This document shows positions 1-8,661 of a stretch of 64,000 bases of DNA, piece after piece. The position numbers were made by a program, and so were the translations under genes. The stretch is from Viridibacillus sp050279675. Its GTDB lineage: Bacteria > Bacillota > Bacilli > Bacillales_A > Planococcaceae. The stretch is taken from positions 157,310 to 221,309 of the forward strand of contig NZ_JBNNUK010000005.1 of assembly GCF_050279675.1 (NCBI RefSeq). The letters run 5' to 3'. Below the pieces are notes generated by a model. It was given only the letters and a program-made list of their open reading frames with translations. It ran no database searches and was not told the origin of the DNA. Numbering within the stretch: position 1 is the stretch's first letter; each line of letters starts with the position of its first letter.

Positions 1-326
1 AAGTAGTTTTTTACAACTGCTCTGTTTACCACCATGCCTGATCGTATCAGTAACATGCGACTCGTTATTGAGTTAATATTCAGATAATATCATTAAATAT
101 TTTACTATTCAATAGAAATGTGAAAAAAAGTTAAAATTTTGTAACATTTGTAATGAATTATATGAAGGGGATATAGTTTTAAGTACAAGTTTCAGAAAAA
201 ATACATCGAACTTAATCAAGTTATTTTAGTAAGAGATTATAGAAGAGCGTGCACCTTGTTTTTTAGAATTTTAAATGAAGGATTAAAAAAATTTTATATA
301 CTTGCATACTTCATAATATAAGAGTA
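1..326. other. Gene-free left edge
   Basis: No supportable gene was found in these bases. The only short open stretch (about positions 34-87) is 17 codons long without a good ribosome binding site. The region is very AT-rich and holds the upstream part of the arsR promoter. Confidence 0.5.
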
Positions 327-353
327 CGCTTATATAAGCGAATGATTATATAA
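327..353. promoter_or_regulatory. Probable ArsR operator upstream of arsR
   Basis: A 14-bp perfect palindrome, CGCTTATATAAGCG, occupies 327-340. An overlapping imperfect dyad at 332-353 has half-sites ATATAAGCGAA and TGATTATATAA. The latter resembles the AT-rich imperfect inverted repeats bound by the ArsR/SmtB family. It lies directly before the arsR ribosome binding site and matches a second site before arsM (1801-1822) at 16 of 22 positions. Autorepression by the ArsR encoded next is inferred. Confidence 0.65.
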
Positions 354-366
354 AAGAGGTGGGATT

Positions 367-690
367 GTGGATTCTTTAACAGCAATGGAAAAACAGTTAA
401 AGGCCGTAAGTGATGCAAACCGTTTAAAGTTGTTAGCCTGTTTAAAGCAAGGCGAGGTCTGTGTATGTGATTTAGTTGATGTCCTGCAGGTTTCACAGCC
501 AGCTGTTAGTCAACAATTACGTAAATTAAAAGAGGCTGGCATCATCTTAGAAAGAAAAAAAGGGACTTGGAAACATTATCGATTACATGAAGAACAATCT
601 CCATATATCCAAGCAATTATTGATGAATTAGAACCAATCTCATTTAAGCATTGTGGACCAACTTGTTCTTCCCAAGAAGGGGATGATTGA
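367..690 (+). CDS. arsR: ArsR-family arsenic-responsive repressor
   Basis: This 107-residue winged-helix repressor should release its operator when As(III) or Sb(III) binds. The metal-site motif EVCVCDL (two Cys spaced as in ArsR alpha-3 sites) is followed by the recognition helix SQPAVSQQLRKL and the wing region ILERKKGTWKHYRL. The size is normal for the family. The GTG start at 367 follows AGAGGTGGG; an ATG at 385 is an alternative but has no better site. It is first in an operon with acr3, whose start overlaps the arsR stop, and arsM lies 100 bp further on. Two operator-like dyads flank the pair. Function is assigned from family and context. Confidence 0.93.
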   Translation: MDSLTAMEKQLKAVSDANRLKLLACLKQGEVCVCDLVDVLQVSQPAVSQQLRKLKEAGIILERKKGTWKHYRLHEEQSPYIQAIIDELEPISFKHCGPTCSSQEGDD

Positions 691-1745
691 AGGTGGAGAA
701 ACGGTTAACCAAACAGCTATCTTTTTTAGATCGGTATTTAACGTTGTGGATTTTCATTGCAATGGGGTTAGGTGTTCTTATAAGCGTCATTGCACCAAAT
801 TTTAAAGATACATTAGATACTTTTTCGGTAGGTACTACGTCTATTCCAATTGCTATCGGATTAATTGTCATGCTTTATGCACCTCTTGCTAAAGTAAAAT
901 ATGAAGAGATATGGCGTGTATTTAAAGATTGGAAAGTTCTATTGCTCTCACTAATACAAAACTGGCTATTAGGCCCGTTCTTAATGTTTTTCCTAGCCAT
1001 CATCTTCCTACATGATTATCCAGAGTATATGGCGGGGCTAATTATGATTGGCCTAGCGAGATGTATTGCAATGGTCATTGTTTGGAATGATTTGGCGCGA
1101 GGGGACAACGAGTATGTGGCAGGGCTAGTTGCCTTTAACTCTGTATTCCAAATTTTATTCTATTCTGTATTTGCCTATTTCTTTTTAAATATCATGCCTG
1201 GCTGGTTTGGATTAGAAAATCTAAATATTTCTATTTCAATGTGGGAAATTACAAAAAGTGTACTAATTTACTTAGGTATCCCATTTGTTGCAGGTATTTT
1301 AACGCGCATTATTGGTATTAAAGTGAAGGGGATCGAGTGGTATGAAAATCACTTCATTCCTAAGATTTCTCCATTAACATTGATTGCATTATTGTTCACT
1401 ATTGTCATGATGTTTTCTTTAAAAGGGGATAAGATTATTGAATTACCAGTGGATGTAATTCGTATAGCCATTCCTCTATTAATCTATTTCTTGATCATGT
1501 TTGTCGTGTCGTTCTTTGCTTCAAGAAAGGCAGGAGCAAATTATCCAGTTACAGCAGCACTTTCATTTACTGCTGCTAGCAATAACTTTGAATTAGCGAT
1601 AGCAGTAGCTGTTGGTGTGTTTGGTATCCATAGTGGTGCCGCGTTTGCCGCTGTTATTGGTCCGCTTGTCGAAGTACCGGTGTTAATAGCTCTAGTAGGA
1701 GTAGCGCTTAGATGGAAAAAGAAATATTTTGAAGTTAAATTGTAA
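687..1745 (+). CDS. acr3: ACR3-type arsenite efflux permease
   Basis: This 352-residue membrane protein has about ten hydrophobic segments and should export As(III) from the cytoplasm. The family signature region GLARCIAMVIVWNDLARGD contains the conserved transport cysteine of ACR3 proteins, and NFELAIAVAVG near the C-terminus is the second conserved helix. The TTG start at 687 overlaps the arsR stop; the in-frame GTG at 693 lies better behind AAGGGGAT and may be the true start. Either way it is translationally coupled to arsR. No arsenate reductase gene (arsC) is seen next to it, so arsenate reduction must be encoded elsewhere or be absent. Confidence 0.93.
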   Translation: MKVEKRLTKQLSFLDRYLTLWIFIAMGLGVLISVIAPNFKDTLDTFSVGTTSIPIAIGLIVMLYAPLAKVKYEEIWRVFKDWKVLLLSLIQNWLLGPFLMFFLAIIFLHDYPEYMAGLIMIGLARCIAMVIVWNDLARGDNEYVAGLVAFNSVFQILFYSVFAYFFLNIMPGWFGLENLNISISMWEITKSVLIYLGIPFVAGILTRIIGIKVKGIEWYENHFIPKISPLTLIALLFTIVMMFSLKGDKIIELPVDVIRIAIPLLIYFLIMFVVSFFASRKAGANYPVTAALSFTAASNNFELAIAVAVGVFGIHSGAAFAAVIGPLVEVPVLIALVGVALRWKKKYFEVKL

Positions 1746-1800
1746 GTATTGAATCACACGATTTACGCCTAGCATTGTCTAGGTTTTATTTTAAAGTATT

Positions 1801-1822
1801 ATATAAGTGAACACTTATGTAT
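1801..1822. promoter_or_regulatory. Second ArsR-type operator, before arsM
   Basis: The dyad has arms ATAAGTG (1803-1809) and CACTTAT (1812-1818) around a 2-bp centre. It shares ATATAAG(C/T)GAA and the TTAT(A/G)TA end with the site before arsR. It sits 22 bp upstream of the arsM start, just before its ribosome binding site, suggesting that arsM is also controlled by the same ArsR from an internal promoter. Confidence 0.65.
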
Positions 1823-1844
1823 GCATGTAGACGGAGGGTAAAAA

Positions 1845-2648
1845 ATGACAGAAATGAAAAACGATCAAATACGCCAAGGGGTGCGTGATAACTATAAACG
1901 AGTAGCGTTAAAAAATATTGATACAAACAGTTGCTGTGCTCCGAGCTGTTGCACACCCGATGAAAATCAAAATAGCTCTGTAAAAGAGATTTCAAAAAAA
2001 ATGGGTTACACAACTGAAGAACTTACAAGCATTCCGAATGGTGCCAATATGGGATTAGGATGTGGGAATCCACAAGCAATTGCAGCTTTAAAAGAAGGTG
2101 AAACTGTTCTAGATTTAGGCTCTGCTGGGGGATTCGACTGCTTCTTAGCTGCGCCTAAAGTGGGTTCAAATGGGAAAGTCATTGGTGTAAATATGACACC
2201 AGAAATGATTTCAAAAGCCCGGAAAAACGCAGATAAACCGCAATTTAATCATGTAGAATTTCGCCTAGGTGAGATTGAAAATTTACCAGTTGAAGATCAA
2301 TCTGTCGATGTTATCATGTCAAACTGTGTCATAAATTTATCACCAAATAAATTGCGCGTTTTTGAAGAGGCATACCGTGTTCTAAAAGAAGGCGGTTGTT
2401 TAGCCATTTCAGATGTAATTTTAACAACAACTTTACCAATTGACATGAAACAAAAAATAGCGCTATATTCAGGCTGCATTACAGGGGCTTCACCAATCGA
2501 AGAATTGAAGGCTAACTTGCAAGAAGCGGGATTTAAAAATATTAAAATCACTCCTAAAGATGAGTCGAAAGAATTTATCAATGAATGGGCACCAGGACAT
2601 CAAGTGGAAGAATATATCGTATCGGCTATTATTCAAGCTGAGAAATAG
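1845..2648 (+). CDS. arsM: Arsenite S-adenosylmethyltransferase
   Basis: This 267-residue SAM-dependent methyltransferase should convert As(III) to methylated species. The N-terminal cysteine pairs (Cys30, Cys31, Cys35, Cys36 in CCAPSCC) are typical of ArsM. The LGCGNP motif, SAM motif I (VLDLGSAGGFDCFLA), SNCVINLSP and the later YSGCITGA are the conserved family blocks, including the two catalytic arsenic-binding cysteines. The ATG at 1845 follows GGAGGG. It is downstream of arsR-acr3 with its own operator-like dyad, so efflux and methylation appear to be one regulon. Confidence 0.94.
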   Translation: MTEMKNDQIRQGVRDNYKRVALKNIDTNSCCAPSCCTPDENQNSSVKEISKKMGYTTEELTSIPNGANMGLGCGNPQAIAALKEGETVLDLGSAGGFDCFLAAPKVGSNGKVIGVNMTPEMISKARKNADKPQFNHVEFRLGEIENLPVEDQSVDVIMSNCVINLSPNKLRVFEEAYRVLKEGGCLAISDVILTTTLPIDMKQKIALYSGCITGASPIEELKANLQEAGFKNIKITPKDESKEFINEWAPGHQVEEYIVSAIIQAEK

Positions 2649-2724
2649 AATGATATACAGCTTTTGATATGAAATGGATAAAAGTGGTAGTTAGAACAAA
2701 TTATATAAATCAAAATAATTGAGT

Positions 2725-3003
2725 AAAAAATGACTTCGCTAAAATAGGAGGGCACTGAAAAACTTACGTTTTTAAAATGAAATGTTCTTCAATAGTAAAC
2801 ACCGGCACTTTTTGTTCGATTTTGAACAGAAAGTGCCGGTGTTTTTTTGTATTTCCCTTATTCTACATTTAATAGCTTCAAGGTTCGTCCCCAGGAAAGC
2901 GTCCGCCGGAACGGAAATTAACGGCATCGAAGAAAAAGCCACAGCTAAAATTCATTTTATGGTATTTTTCAGTGCCTTCCTAAAATAGCGGAGTCATTTT
3001 TAA
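2725..3003. mobile_element. MITE-like element with terminal inverted repeats
   Basis: The left end (2725-2762) and the reverse complement of the right end (about 2965-3003) align over roughly 37 bp with five or six mismatches. Both contain AATGACT, CGCT, TAGGA and GGCACTGAAAAA in the same order. The body is about 280 bp with no transposase. It holds a strong hairpin at 2797-2844 and a segment (2894-2924) matching 27 of 31 positions of the interspersed repeat at 10558-10588. The reading frame across it (2782-2988) is not considered a gene. The ends resemble IS1182-type termini from memory only. Confidence 0.7.
2797..2850 (+). terminator. Strong intrinsic terminator inside the MITE-like element
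   Basis: A perfect 15-bp stem pairs AAACACCGGCACTTT (2797-2811) with AAAGTGCCGGTGTTT (2830-2844), followed by a T-run. It could end the arsM transcript and may be the old terminator of the parent insertion sequence. Confidence 0.75.
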
Positions 3004-3021
3004 AAATTCCATACGCTTCTA

Positions 3022-3357
3022 TCAACATGCTTTATAGTAATAAAAAATGCTGGAAACAGCACCAATAAAAAATGAAAGTGATATAAACATTATTAAATAT
3101 TGCCTAGAATACAAAGTCCCTGAAGGTACCCAATACATATACACAGCTAGCAAAATAAGCAATGAAGTATACATAGAAGAAGTTATCTTGTAATTGATAT
3201 TAGAAAATTTCTCACCTTTACTCGCTATTCTTTTGCTTGAAATAAACAGTATGAAAATAGCAATCATCGAGATAATCAAAGACGCCCCAACAAACAAATT
3301 AAAATGCATAATATCACTAGCTAACCAGCTATCCAACCAATCAAAAATTAGCAGCAT
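3022..3357 (-). CDS. Small membrane protein of unknown function
   Basis: This 111-residue protein has three clear hydrophobic segments (about residues 20-42, 63-80 and 87-107) and no recognised family motif. It lies alone on the minus strand between the MITE-like element and the LOG gene. The start is supported by AAGGGTGATC a few bases upstream. It is possibly an integral membrane protein with cytoplasmic loops rich in Lys and Arg. Confidence 0.6.
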   Translation of the reverse strand: MLLIFDWLDSWLASDIMHFNLFVGASLIISMIAIFILFISSKRIASKGEKFSNINYKITSSMYTSLLILLAVYMYWVPSGTLYSRQYLIMFISLSFFIGAVSSIFYYYKAC

Positions 3358-3543
3358 ACGTGATCACCCTTTCTTTAAAGTATCTGAAAATCATACTTAA
3401 TAAAAGTGCTTATAATAATTAATTTTAAATTAAAAATACATAAAAGTAAAATAATGGTTTGCGTTAATCGGTATTGATGTTAATGCAATTTCAAAGTAAT
3501 GTATGATATGTAAGAAAGATTACATAATGGGACGTGATATATA

Positions 3544-4125
3544 TTGAAAACTCTAGCGGTATTTTGTGGATCAAGTAATGGTGCTTCGAATATCTATGTA
3601 GAAGTGGCAAAAAAATTGGGTAAAGAGTTGGCTAAACGTGATATTACACTTGTATACGGAGGGGCAAGTGTAGGTGTCATGGGTGCAGTTGCAGATGCTG
3701 TATTAGAAGCGGGTGGAAAAGTTATTGGAGTAATGCCAAGTTTTCTAGAAAAAAGAGAAATCTCTCATAAGAATCTAACTGAACTAATCGTAGTAGATTC
3801 TATGCATGATAGAAAAGAAAAAATAGCAGAACTTGCAGATGGATTTATGGCGTTGCCGGGTGGCCCAGGAACATTAGAAGAATTTTTTGAGGTTTTCACT
3901 TGGGCTCAGCTAGGATTACATCAAAAACCTTGTGGACTCTTAAATATTAATCATTATTTTGATCCACTTATTGCTTTATTTAATCATATGTCTGATGAAC
4001 AGTTCTTACATGAAAAGTACCGTACTATGGCGCTAGTAGATGTAGAACCAAGTGGACTACTCGATCAATTTAATGCATATGAAGCACCAACTGTAAAATC
4101 TTATATTACTGAAAAACAAAAGTGA
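3544..4125 (+). CDS. LOG-family nucleotide phosphoribohydrolase
   Basis: This 193-residue protein belongs to the lysine-decarboxylase-like LOG family (TIGR00730), whose members hydrolyse nucleoside 5'-monophosphates such as cytokinin ribotides to free base and ribose phosphate. The N-terminal VFCGSSNG, the YGGASVGVMGAVADA block and the hallmark PGGPGTLEE are all present. Length is usual. The TTG start at 3544 gives the expected family N-terminus but has only a weak ribosome binding site. The gene is transcribed alone and ends in a hairpin at 4135-4168. The in vivo substrate is unknown. Confidence 0.88.
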   Translation: MKTLAVFCGSSNGASNIYVEVAKKLGKELAKRDITLVYGGASVGVMGAVADAVLEAGGKVIGVMPSFLEKREISHKNLTELIVVDSMHDRKEKIAELADGFMALPGGPGTLEEFFEVFTWAQLGLHQKPCGLLNINHYFDPLIALFNHMSDEQFLHEKYRTMALVDVEPSGLLDQFNAYEAPTVKSYITEKQK

Positions 4126-4134
4126 TAGTTAAAA

Positions 4135-4170
4135 AACAGGCTATGGTATATATAGACCATGGCCTGTTGT
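4135..4170 (+). terminator. Intrinsic terminator-like hairpin after the LOG gene
   Basis: Arms AACAGGCTATGGT (4135-4147) and ACCATGGCCTGTT (4156-4168) form a 13-bp stem with one wobble pair. The T-run after it is short. Confidence 0.6.
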
Positions 4171-4307
4171 AATAGTAAGAGGGATTTCAAAAGCGCTTAA
4201 GTAAAAAATTCAGGAAAATGTTAGATTACCATGGTAAACGACTTTCAATTGATTAAGTTATTTTTTTACTTGTATAGAGTTTATTAATTTGTTTAAGGGG
4301 AATTAAA

Positions 4308-4703
4308 GTGTTTAGTTTTATTTTAGCTTCATTATTTTTTACAGTCCTGTTCATAGCAGGGCTGATATGTACAATTCGTATTTTTAAGAAAAGACGTGCA
4401 AATATTGATTGGCAACTACATATTTTTGTTTCAATCAGTTTAATGTTGTTAGGACTAGGTGTTTCATTATTCACGTGGCTTGATATAGTGGCTATTGCCA
4501 TGAATAATGAGAAAGTTGAACAGGGAACTTGCGAACTGACAAGAAAACATAGTCGTCGCGGTGGCGGTGATACAAGAATTACAGTAAACGGGATGGATCT
4601 CACTTATAATAAACCAGGTTACTACAATGATGTGTATGAATGCCGTGTTGAATATTTGCCATTCACTAAAACAGTGAAAGATCTTCAATTGTTTGACGAA
4701 TAG
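4308..4703 (+). CDS. Two-helix membrane protein of unknown function
   Basis: This 131-residue protein has two hydrophobic helices (about residues 1-25 and 38-62), the second followed by a 65-residue hydrophilic tail. The tail contains RRGGGDTRITVNGMDLTY and is probably a small beta-rich domain outside the membrane. The GTG at 4308 follows AAGGGGA. No family is recognised. It is a single-gene unit between the LOG gene and a GNAT gene. Confidence 0.6.
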   Translation: MFSFILASLFFTVLFIAGLICTIRIFKKRRANIDWQLHIFVSISLMLLGLGVSLFTWLDIVAIAMNNEKVEQGTCELTRKHSRRGGGDTRITVNGMDLTYNKPGYYNDVYECRVEYLPFTKTVKDLQLFDE

Positions 4704-4830
4704 TGATTTTAAGAGAAAAGCACTTATTTATAGTTACTGGACATACATATTTGAGAATAACTACATCTTATATTATATAAAATAGTAATTGATAAACAGA
4801 TTCACCAAAGGAAAAGGAGCTGCATACATA

Positions 4831-5322
4831 TTGTTACTTATAAGAAATCTTGTAGAAAATGAGCATGAGTTTTTATTGGACATGTTATATGAGTCAATCC
4901 ATATTCCAGAGAATAAACCGACTAGAGAAGAGTTACTAAACCTCCCACACATTAGAAAATATCATGAAGGTTGGGGAAGAGCGGGGGATAGAGCATTAAT
5001 TGCAATCGATGAAGAAAACCAAAAAGTAGGAGCGGTCTGGTACAGATTATTTGAAGAGAATAATCAAGGCTATGGATATATCGATGACAACACGCCTGAA
5101 TTAGGAATAGCTGTTTGCGAGAATGGTAGAGGAAAGGGAATTGGAACTTTACTGATGAATAAAATCATACAGCTTGCTATGGCAGAGGGATATAAGTCAA
5201 TTTCTTTAAGTGTGGATCCAGATAATAGTGACGCTGTACATATATATAATAAAATAGGGTTTCAAGAATATGGTATATCAGGCACATCTATCACAATGGT
5301 ATATAGGGATTCTGAACATTAA
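4831..5322 (+). CDS. GNAT-family N-acetyltransferase
   Basis: This is a single-domain acetyl-CoA-dependent acetyltransferase of about 163 residues. The acetyl-CoA loop is seen as CENGRGKGIGTLLM, with LSVDPDNSDAVHIYNKIGF after it, the usual C-terminal GNAT pattern. A TTG at 4789 opens the frame, but the TTG at 4831 lies after AAAAGGAG and gives the expected N-terminus, so it was chosen. The gene ends in a bidirectional terminator shared with the next minus-strand gene. The acceptor substrate cannot be read from sequence. Confidence 0.85.
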   Translation: MLLIRNLVENEHEFLLDMLYESIHIPENKPTREELLNLPHIRKYHEGWGRAGDRALIAIDEENQKVGAVWYRLFEENNQGYGYIDDNTPELGIAVCENGRGKGIGTLLMNKIIQLAMAEGYKSISLSVDPDNSDAVHIYNKIGFQEYGISGTSITMVYRDSEH

Positions 5323-5353
5323 ATACAACAAATTGATGCTGGAAATTAAATAA

Positions 5354-5385
5354 AGCATGTTTTGAATGATTAATCAAAACATGCT
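5354..5385. terminator. Bidirectional terminator
   Basis: Perfect 12-bp arms AGCATGTTTTGA (5354-5365) and TCAAAACATGCT (5374-5385) lie between two converging genes, with T-rich sequence on the right. Confidence 0.8.
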
Positions 5386-5473
5386 CTATTTTATTGATAA
5401 GAAATCTATTTATTATTAATTGGATCATAATCTATCAATTGTGAAGCACTCATATACCTGCAAATTTAATATC

Positions 5474-6124
5474 TTAAAATTTATTAGTAGATGTGTTGAC
5501 AGTAGAATAAGGTTTCTCTTCATTTATTATCCCCGAAATACCCTCTTTTTCAAGTAAATCTACAATTTTTTCAAGGCTTGCATGATCTTTTACTACAATG
5601 AAATTAGGTAAGAAAGGCTTGTTTTTTATGTTTAAAGTAAGTTTATAACCATTATTTATTTTGGGGTCAAGTCCATAGAGCTCATGCCAACGACTTATTT
5701 TTTCTACTTCATAACCTATTATATGACTGAAAGAATAGAACTTGCTATCAAAGATTATGCCATTTGCTAATATGAACAAATTACCACGATGTTTAATGGC
5801 GGAAATAATCACAAAAAATAAAGAAACAATACTAAATGAAGAAGTTCCTAATACATCTGTTAATAGAACAATCACAAACAAAATGACTAATAGTAAAATT
5901 GCAACTACGGTTCCCCATTTAACATATTGGTAAGACTTCGTATTTTTGCTAAGACACTCCATTTCCCGCCACTCAGTAGGGATAACTATGCTTTTAAACT
6001 CTTTCTCCTTACTAGGATAGAGAGCGTCTTTTGAGAGTTGAATTGCTTTCCTTAAATTAATGTGATATCGAATTAAATAGTAAATACCAAAGATAAAAAT
6101 TATAGTGAAAATAGTATTTAACAT
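5474..6124 (-). CDS. Membrane protein of unknown function
   Basis: This 216-residue protein has one N-terminal helix (about residues 3-20), two central helices (about residues 73-92 and 96-113) and a C-terminal cytosolic domain with a PH-like or YcxB-like feel (LANGIIFDSKFYSF followed by a basic stretch). No firm family is assigned. The ATG start follows AAAGGAG. It converges with the GNAT gene at 4831-5322 and is probably monocistronic. Confidence 0.7.
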   Translation of the reverse strand: MLNTIFTIIFIFGIYYLIRYHINLRKAIQLSKDALYPSKEKEFKSIVIPTEWREMECLSKNTKSYQYVKWGTVVAILLLVILFVIVLLTDVLGTSSFSIVSLFFVIISAIKHRGNLFILANGIIFDSKFYSFSHIIGYEVEKISRWHELYGLDPKINNGYKLTLNIKNKPFLPNFIVVKDHASLEKIVDLLEKEGISGIINEEKPYSTVNTSTNKF

Positions 6125-6311
6125 CTTTTGTAGCTCCTTTCTCGATAAATAAGGATATAAAACGATTGTTACTTACTAATTTATTCCTATTTCTCTATAT
6201 GGAAAATTATACTACAAAATGGATTATTTGAGTTTATATGTTTATTTTTAGGTATTAAAAAAAGAATTTTAAGTAGAATCAAACAGTGAAAGAAAATAAG
6301 GAGTTACTATT

Positions 6312-7019
6312 ATGTTGGAACCAGTAAATTTTGATGAATGGTTTAAGAAAAGAAATAAAAATGTATATTCAATAGAATTTAAGCGATACGAGGATATATT
6401 AGCAAACCATAAGGAACTCGCTCATTTTTATAGAAAAGAAATAGCATCTCTAGAGAATACAATTTCTAAAGATATAGATTCTGTTATCTATACAAAAGGC
6501 GGAGAAACAATGGTGCACAGAGGGTATTATTGCCCAAGTCTTGTTTTTACTTATATAGTTGGAGGAACAAAACGAGGTAAAATACTAAAACGCTTTTCAA
6601 AAAAATTCTCATTTAAATATGGCTTTAATAAGCAAGGGAAATTAATATATGTTCAGCATAATGATGAATTTGGTACTCAATTTCAAGAGTTCATTATTCA
6701 TGACAAGGATATTGAAGTAGGTATAACTGTACAACGAAACAATTCTATATCTAACATTTCAAGATGCGAATATAAAGACGGGAAATTATTAAAATATGAG
6801 ACAAGTCAACTTGGTATGTCTAAAGAATTATATATGGAAGAGTATAGTTATGAGGGTTATCAATTAAATGATGTTGAAATTTTTTGCTATACTCCTTCCA
6901 TTAGTTTGTGTGAAAGAAATAGATATAAGGTGGGGCAAAATAGTGATGGAGAAATTGTATACCTAAAAGGTGGATGTTTATACAATGGTAAATGGCAAGA
7001 TGAAGAATACTTTTATTGA
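6312..7019 (+). CDS. Uncharacterised soluble protein
   Basis: This 235-residue protein has no signal peptide or membrane helix and is rich in aromatic and charged residues. The first 50 residues look helical and the rest alternates in a beta-strand manner, with YGFNKQGKLIYV and YKVGQNSDGEIVYLKGGC resembling YD/RHS-type strand turns. Immunity proteins of polymorphic toxins often look like this, but no toxin gene is adjacent, so that is only a suggestion. A good AAGGAG lies before the ATG. Confidence 0.65.
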   Translation: MLEPVNFDEWFKKRNKNVYSIEFKRYEDILANHKELAHFYRKEIASLENTISKDIDSVIYTKGGETMVHRGYYCPSLVFTYIVGGTKRGKILKRFSKKFSFKYGFNKQGKLIYVQHNDEFGTQFQEFIIHDKDIEVGITVQRNNSISNISRCEYKDGKLLKYETSQLGMSKELYMEEYSYEGYQLNDVEIFCYTPSISLCERNRYKVGQNSDGEIVYLKGGCLYNGKWQDEEYFY

Positions 7020-7165
7020 TGAAATCTCTTAATCATCTCGAAGTTTAAGAGATTAGATAAATATGTACTTTGTAGTTTTAAGACATCGTTTACAATTGGC
7101 TAATTAAATTTATTACTTGAGTTAGGTCAGTCCGTTATCACTAAATAAATATATGAGGTGAAAAT

Positions 7166-7726
7166 TTGAAAACTACTATTTACTTTATTAGACATGCCGA
7201 ATCTCCATTTATCTTTGGTCAAGAACGTGAACGTCCCCTTTCTGAAAAAGGAAAAGAATCTGCAGAAAAACTTGTTAGATCATTAAATAAAATAGAGTTT
7301 GATGCGGTGTTTTCTAGCCCCTATAAACGAGCAATACAGACGTTGGATGGACTAATTGAACCTTCTAATATAATCATTGAAGAAAGTCTAAGAGAACGAG
7401 CGATTAAAGGGCAATATAAATTACCTCAAAATGAAATAGATTTAGCACTTATGAAGTCATTCGAGAATATAGACTTTTGTTTAGAAGGTGGAGAGTCAGT
7501 CAGAGAAGCTCAAAATAGATCATTACCTATTATGTTTAAAATTTTGGGGAATCCAGACTTTGAAAATGTAGCTATTGGAACACACGGTAATATCATGGTA
7601 TCTATATTAAATTACTTTGAACCTTCCTTTGGGTATGATTTTTGGAAATCGACCGAAAAACCAGATATTTATCAATTAACTTTTGATGGTTATCATTTAT
7701 TAGCTAGAGAGAAAAAAAGATTTTAG
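7166..7726 (+). CDS. Histidine phosphatase (phosphoglycerate mutase-like) family protein
   Basis: This 186-residue branch-1 histidine phosphatase carries YFIRHAESP at its N-terminus, which provides the catalytic RHG-type histidine in RHA form. SSPYKRAIQT and the GTHGNIM block supply the second catalytic histidine and phosphate-pocket residues. The TTG start at 7166 follows GAGGTG. The substrate is unknown; family members act on small phosphoesters or proteins. It stands alone, convergent with the next gene. Confidence 0.87.
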   Translation: MKTTIYFIRHAESPFIFGQERERPLSEKGKESAEKLVRSLNKIEFDAVFSSPYKRAIQTLDGLIEPSNIIIEESLRERAIKGQYKLPQNEIDLALMKSFENIDFCLEGGESVREAQNRSLPIMFKILGNPDFENVAIGTHGNIMVSILNYFEPSFGYDFWKSTEKPDIYQLTFDGYHLLAREKKRF

Positions 7727-7832
7727 TACTGAATTATATGCTTAATAAAATATCAACAAAATCATTATATTACGATTAGAATTAGGGGAAGTAATCCGCC
7801 TAACATGCCGTGAGTAGTAGTTACAAGATGAA

Positions 7833-7862
7833 AAAAGACCATTCTTTAATGAATGGTCTTTT
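7833..7862. terminator. Terminator overlapping the end of a minus-strand gene
   Basis: Arms AAAAGACCATTC (7833-7844) and GAATGGTCTTTT (7851-7862) form a 12-bp stem. It lies between converging genes, and its right arm includes the last codons of the gene ending at 7846. Confidence 0.8.
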
Positions 7863-8304
7863 CATTATTCACTAACGAATCAGTCTTTACTTCACGGTCT
7901 ATTATTAAACTATCTAATAATACATAGCCAAAAATAATTCCACCAATTGTTATTAATAATGTACTTTGTGAAACAATTAATTCATTTGCAAAGTAAAAAT
8001 ACTGGCCTATAAATGTGTAAGTCAAGAATGGGGACATAGCTATAAGTAATGCTGGTAAAGCAATGACTATAATCTTTATCCAATCAAAAGTCCATTGTTT
8101 CTTTTCTTTAATTTCAACAATCAATTTAGGTAAACGAAGTAATATTCCGATAATAATAGGGAATGCGAAAGAAAACCTTATCAAGGGAAGAATAATATAT
8201 GTTGTGGAGGCTTCCTTTTCTAAATGCAATTTATAACTAAGTCCAAGGTAAATCATCACACCGATAATTATGAACGAAATGAAATAACGTGAAAAGCGTT
8301 TCAC
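7846..8304 (-). CDS. Membrane protein of unknown function
   Basis: This 152-residue protein has four hydrophobic helices and a short C-terminal tail. The frame can be opened by TTG at 8340, but the sequence AAGGAGGAG overlaps that reading, and the GTG at 8304 sits 8 bases after it, so GTG was chosen. No recognised family. It converges with the histidine phosphatase gene and shares its terminator. Confidence 0.65.
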   Translation of the reverse strand: MKRFSRYFISFIIIGVMIYLGLSYKLHLEKEASTTYIILPLIRFSFAFPIIIGILLRLPKLIVEIKEKKQWTFDWIKIIVIALPALLIAMSPFLTYTFIGQYFYFANELIVSQSTLLITIGGIIFGYVLLDSLIIDREVKTDSLVNNEKTIH

Positions 8305-8582
8305 CCTCAACTCCTCCTTAGAAATTTTGATATTCTCCAATTGTCTAATTATACACTTTTATAACAATACCCCATTTAATTGTAGTGGTAAGCAAATAAA
8401 TCTTTCATTACATACGGTTAAAGTGGATAACCCATTATGGACAGTATATTAACATATGCTCCGAGTTGTTATTCATGACCATGAATACACTTGAAACAAT
8501 TAATTTATTCATTAAATGAAATTCTTGTAGCGAATCATTTATCTCAGAACAAGAAAATGACACTTAATCAACTTTAACGTGG

Positions 8583-8612
8583 TTCAAATCTTATAGAGGA
8601 ATGGTTTATAAT
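8583..8612 (+). promoter_or_regulatory. Candidate SigA-type promoter of the bceRS-like genes
   Basis: TATAAT at 8607-8612 is a perfect -10 element. TTCAAA at 8583-8588 is a weak -35 with an 18-bp spacer. It lies 50 bp before the response-regulator start. The rest of 8305-8582 shows nothing recognisable. Confidence 0.5.
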
Positions 8613-8661
8613 AATTGCATAGAGTGGATAAAAATCAATTAATTGGTAGGAGTAATGAAAG

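Noticed and set aside
1..90. Short frame reading MPDRISNMRLVIELIFR near the left edge
   Set aside because: Only 17 codons, a stop upstream in frame and no ribosome binding site; the origin cannot be judged at the window edge.
2782..2988. 68-codon frame across the MITE-like element
   Set aside because: It runs through the terminator hairpin and the terminal repeat and has no protein-like composition.
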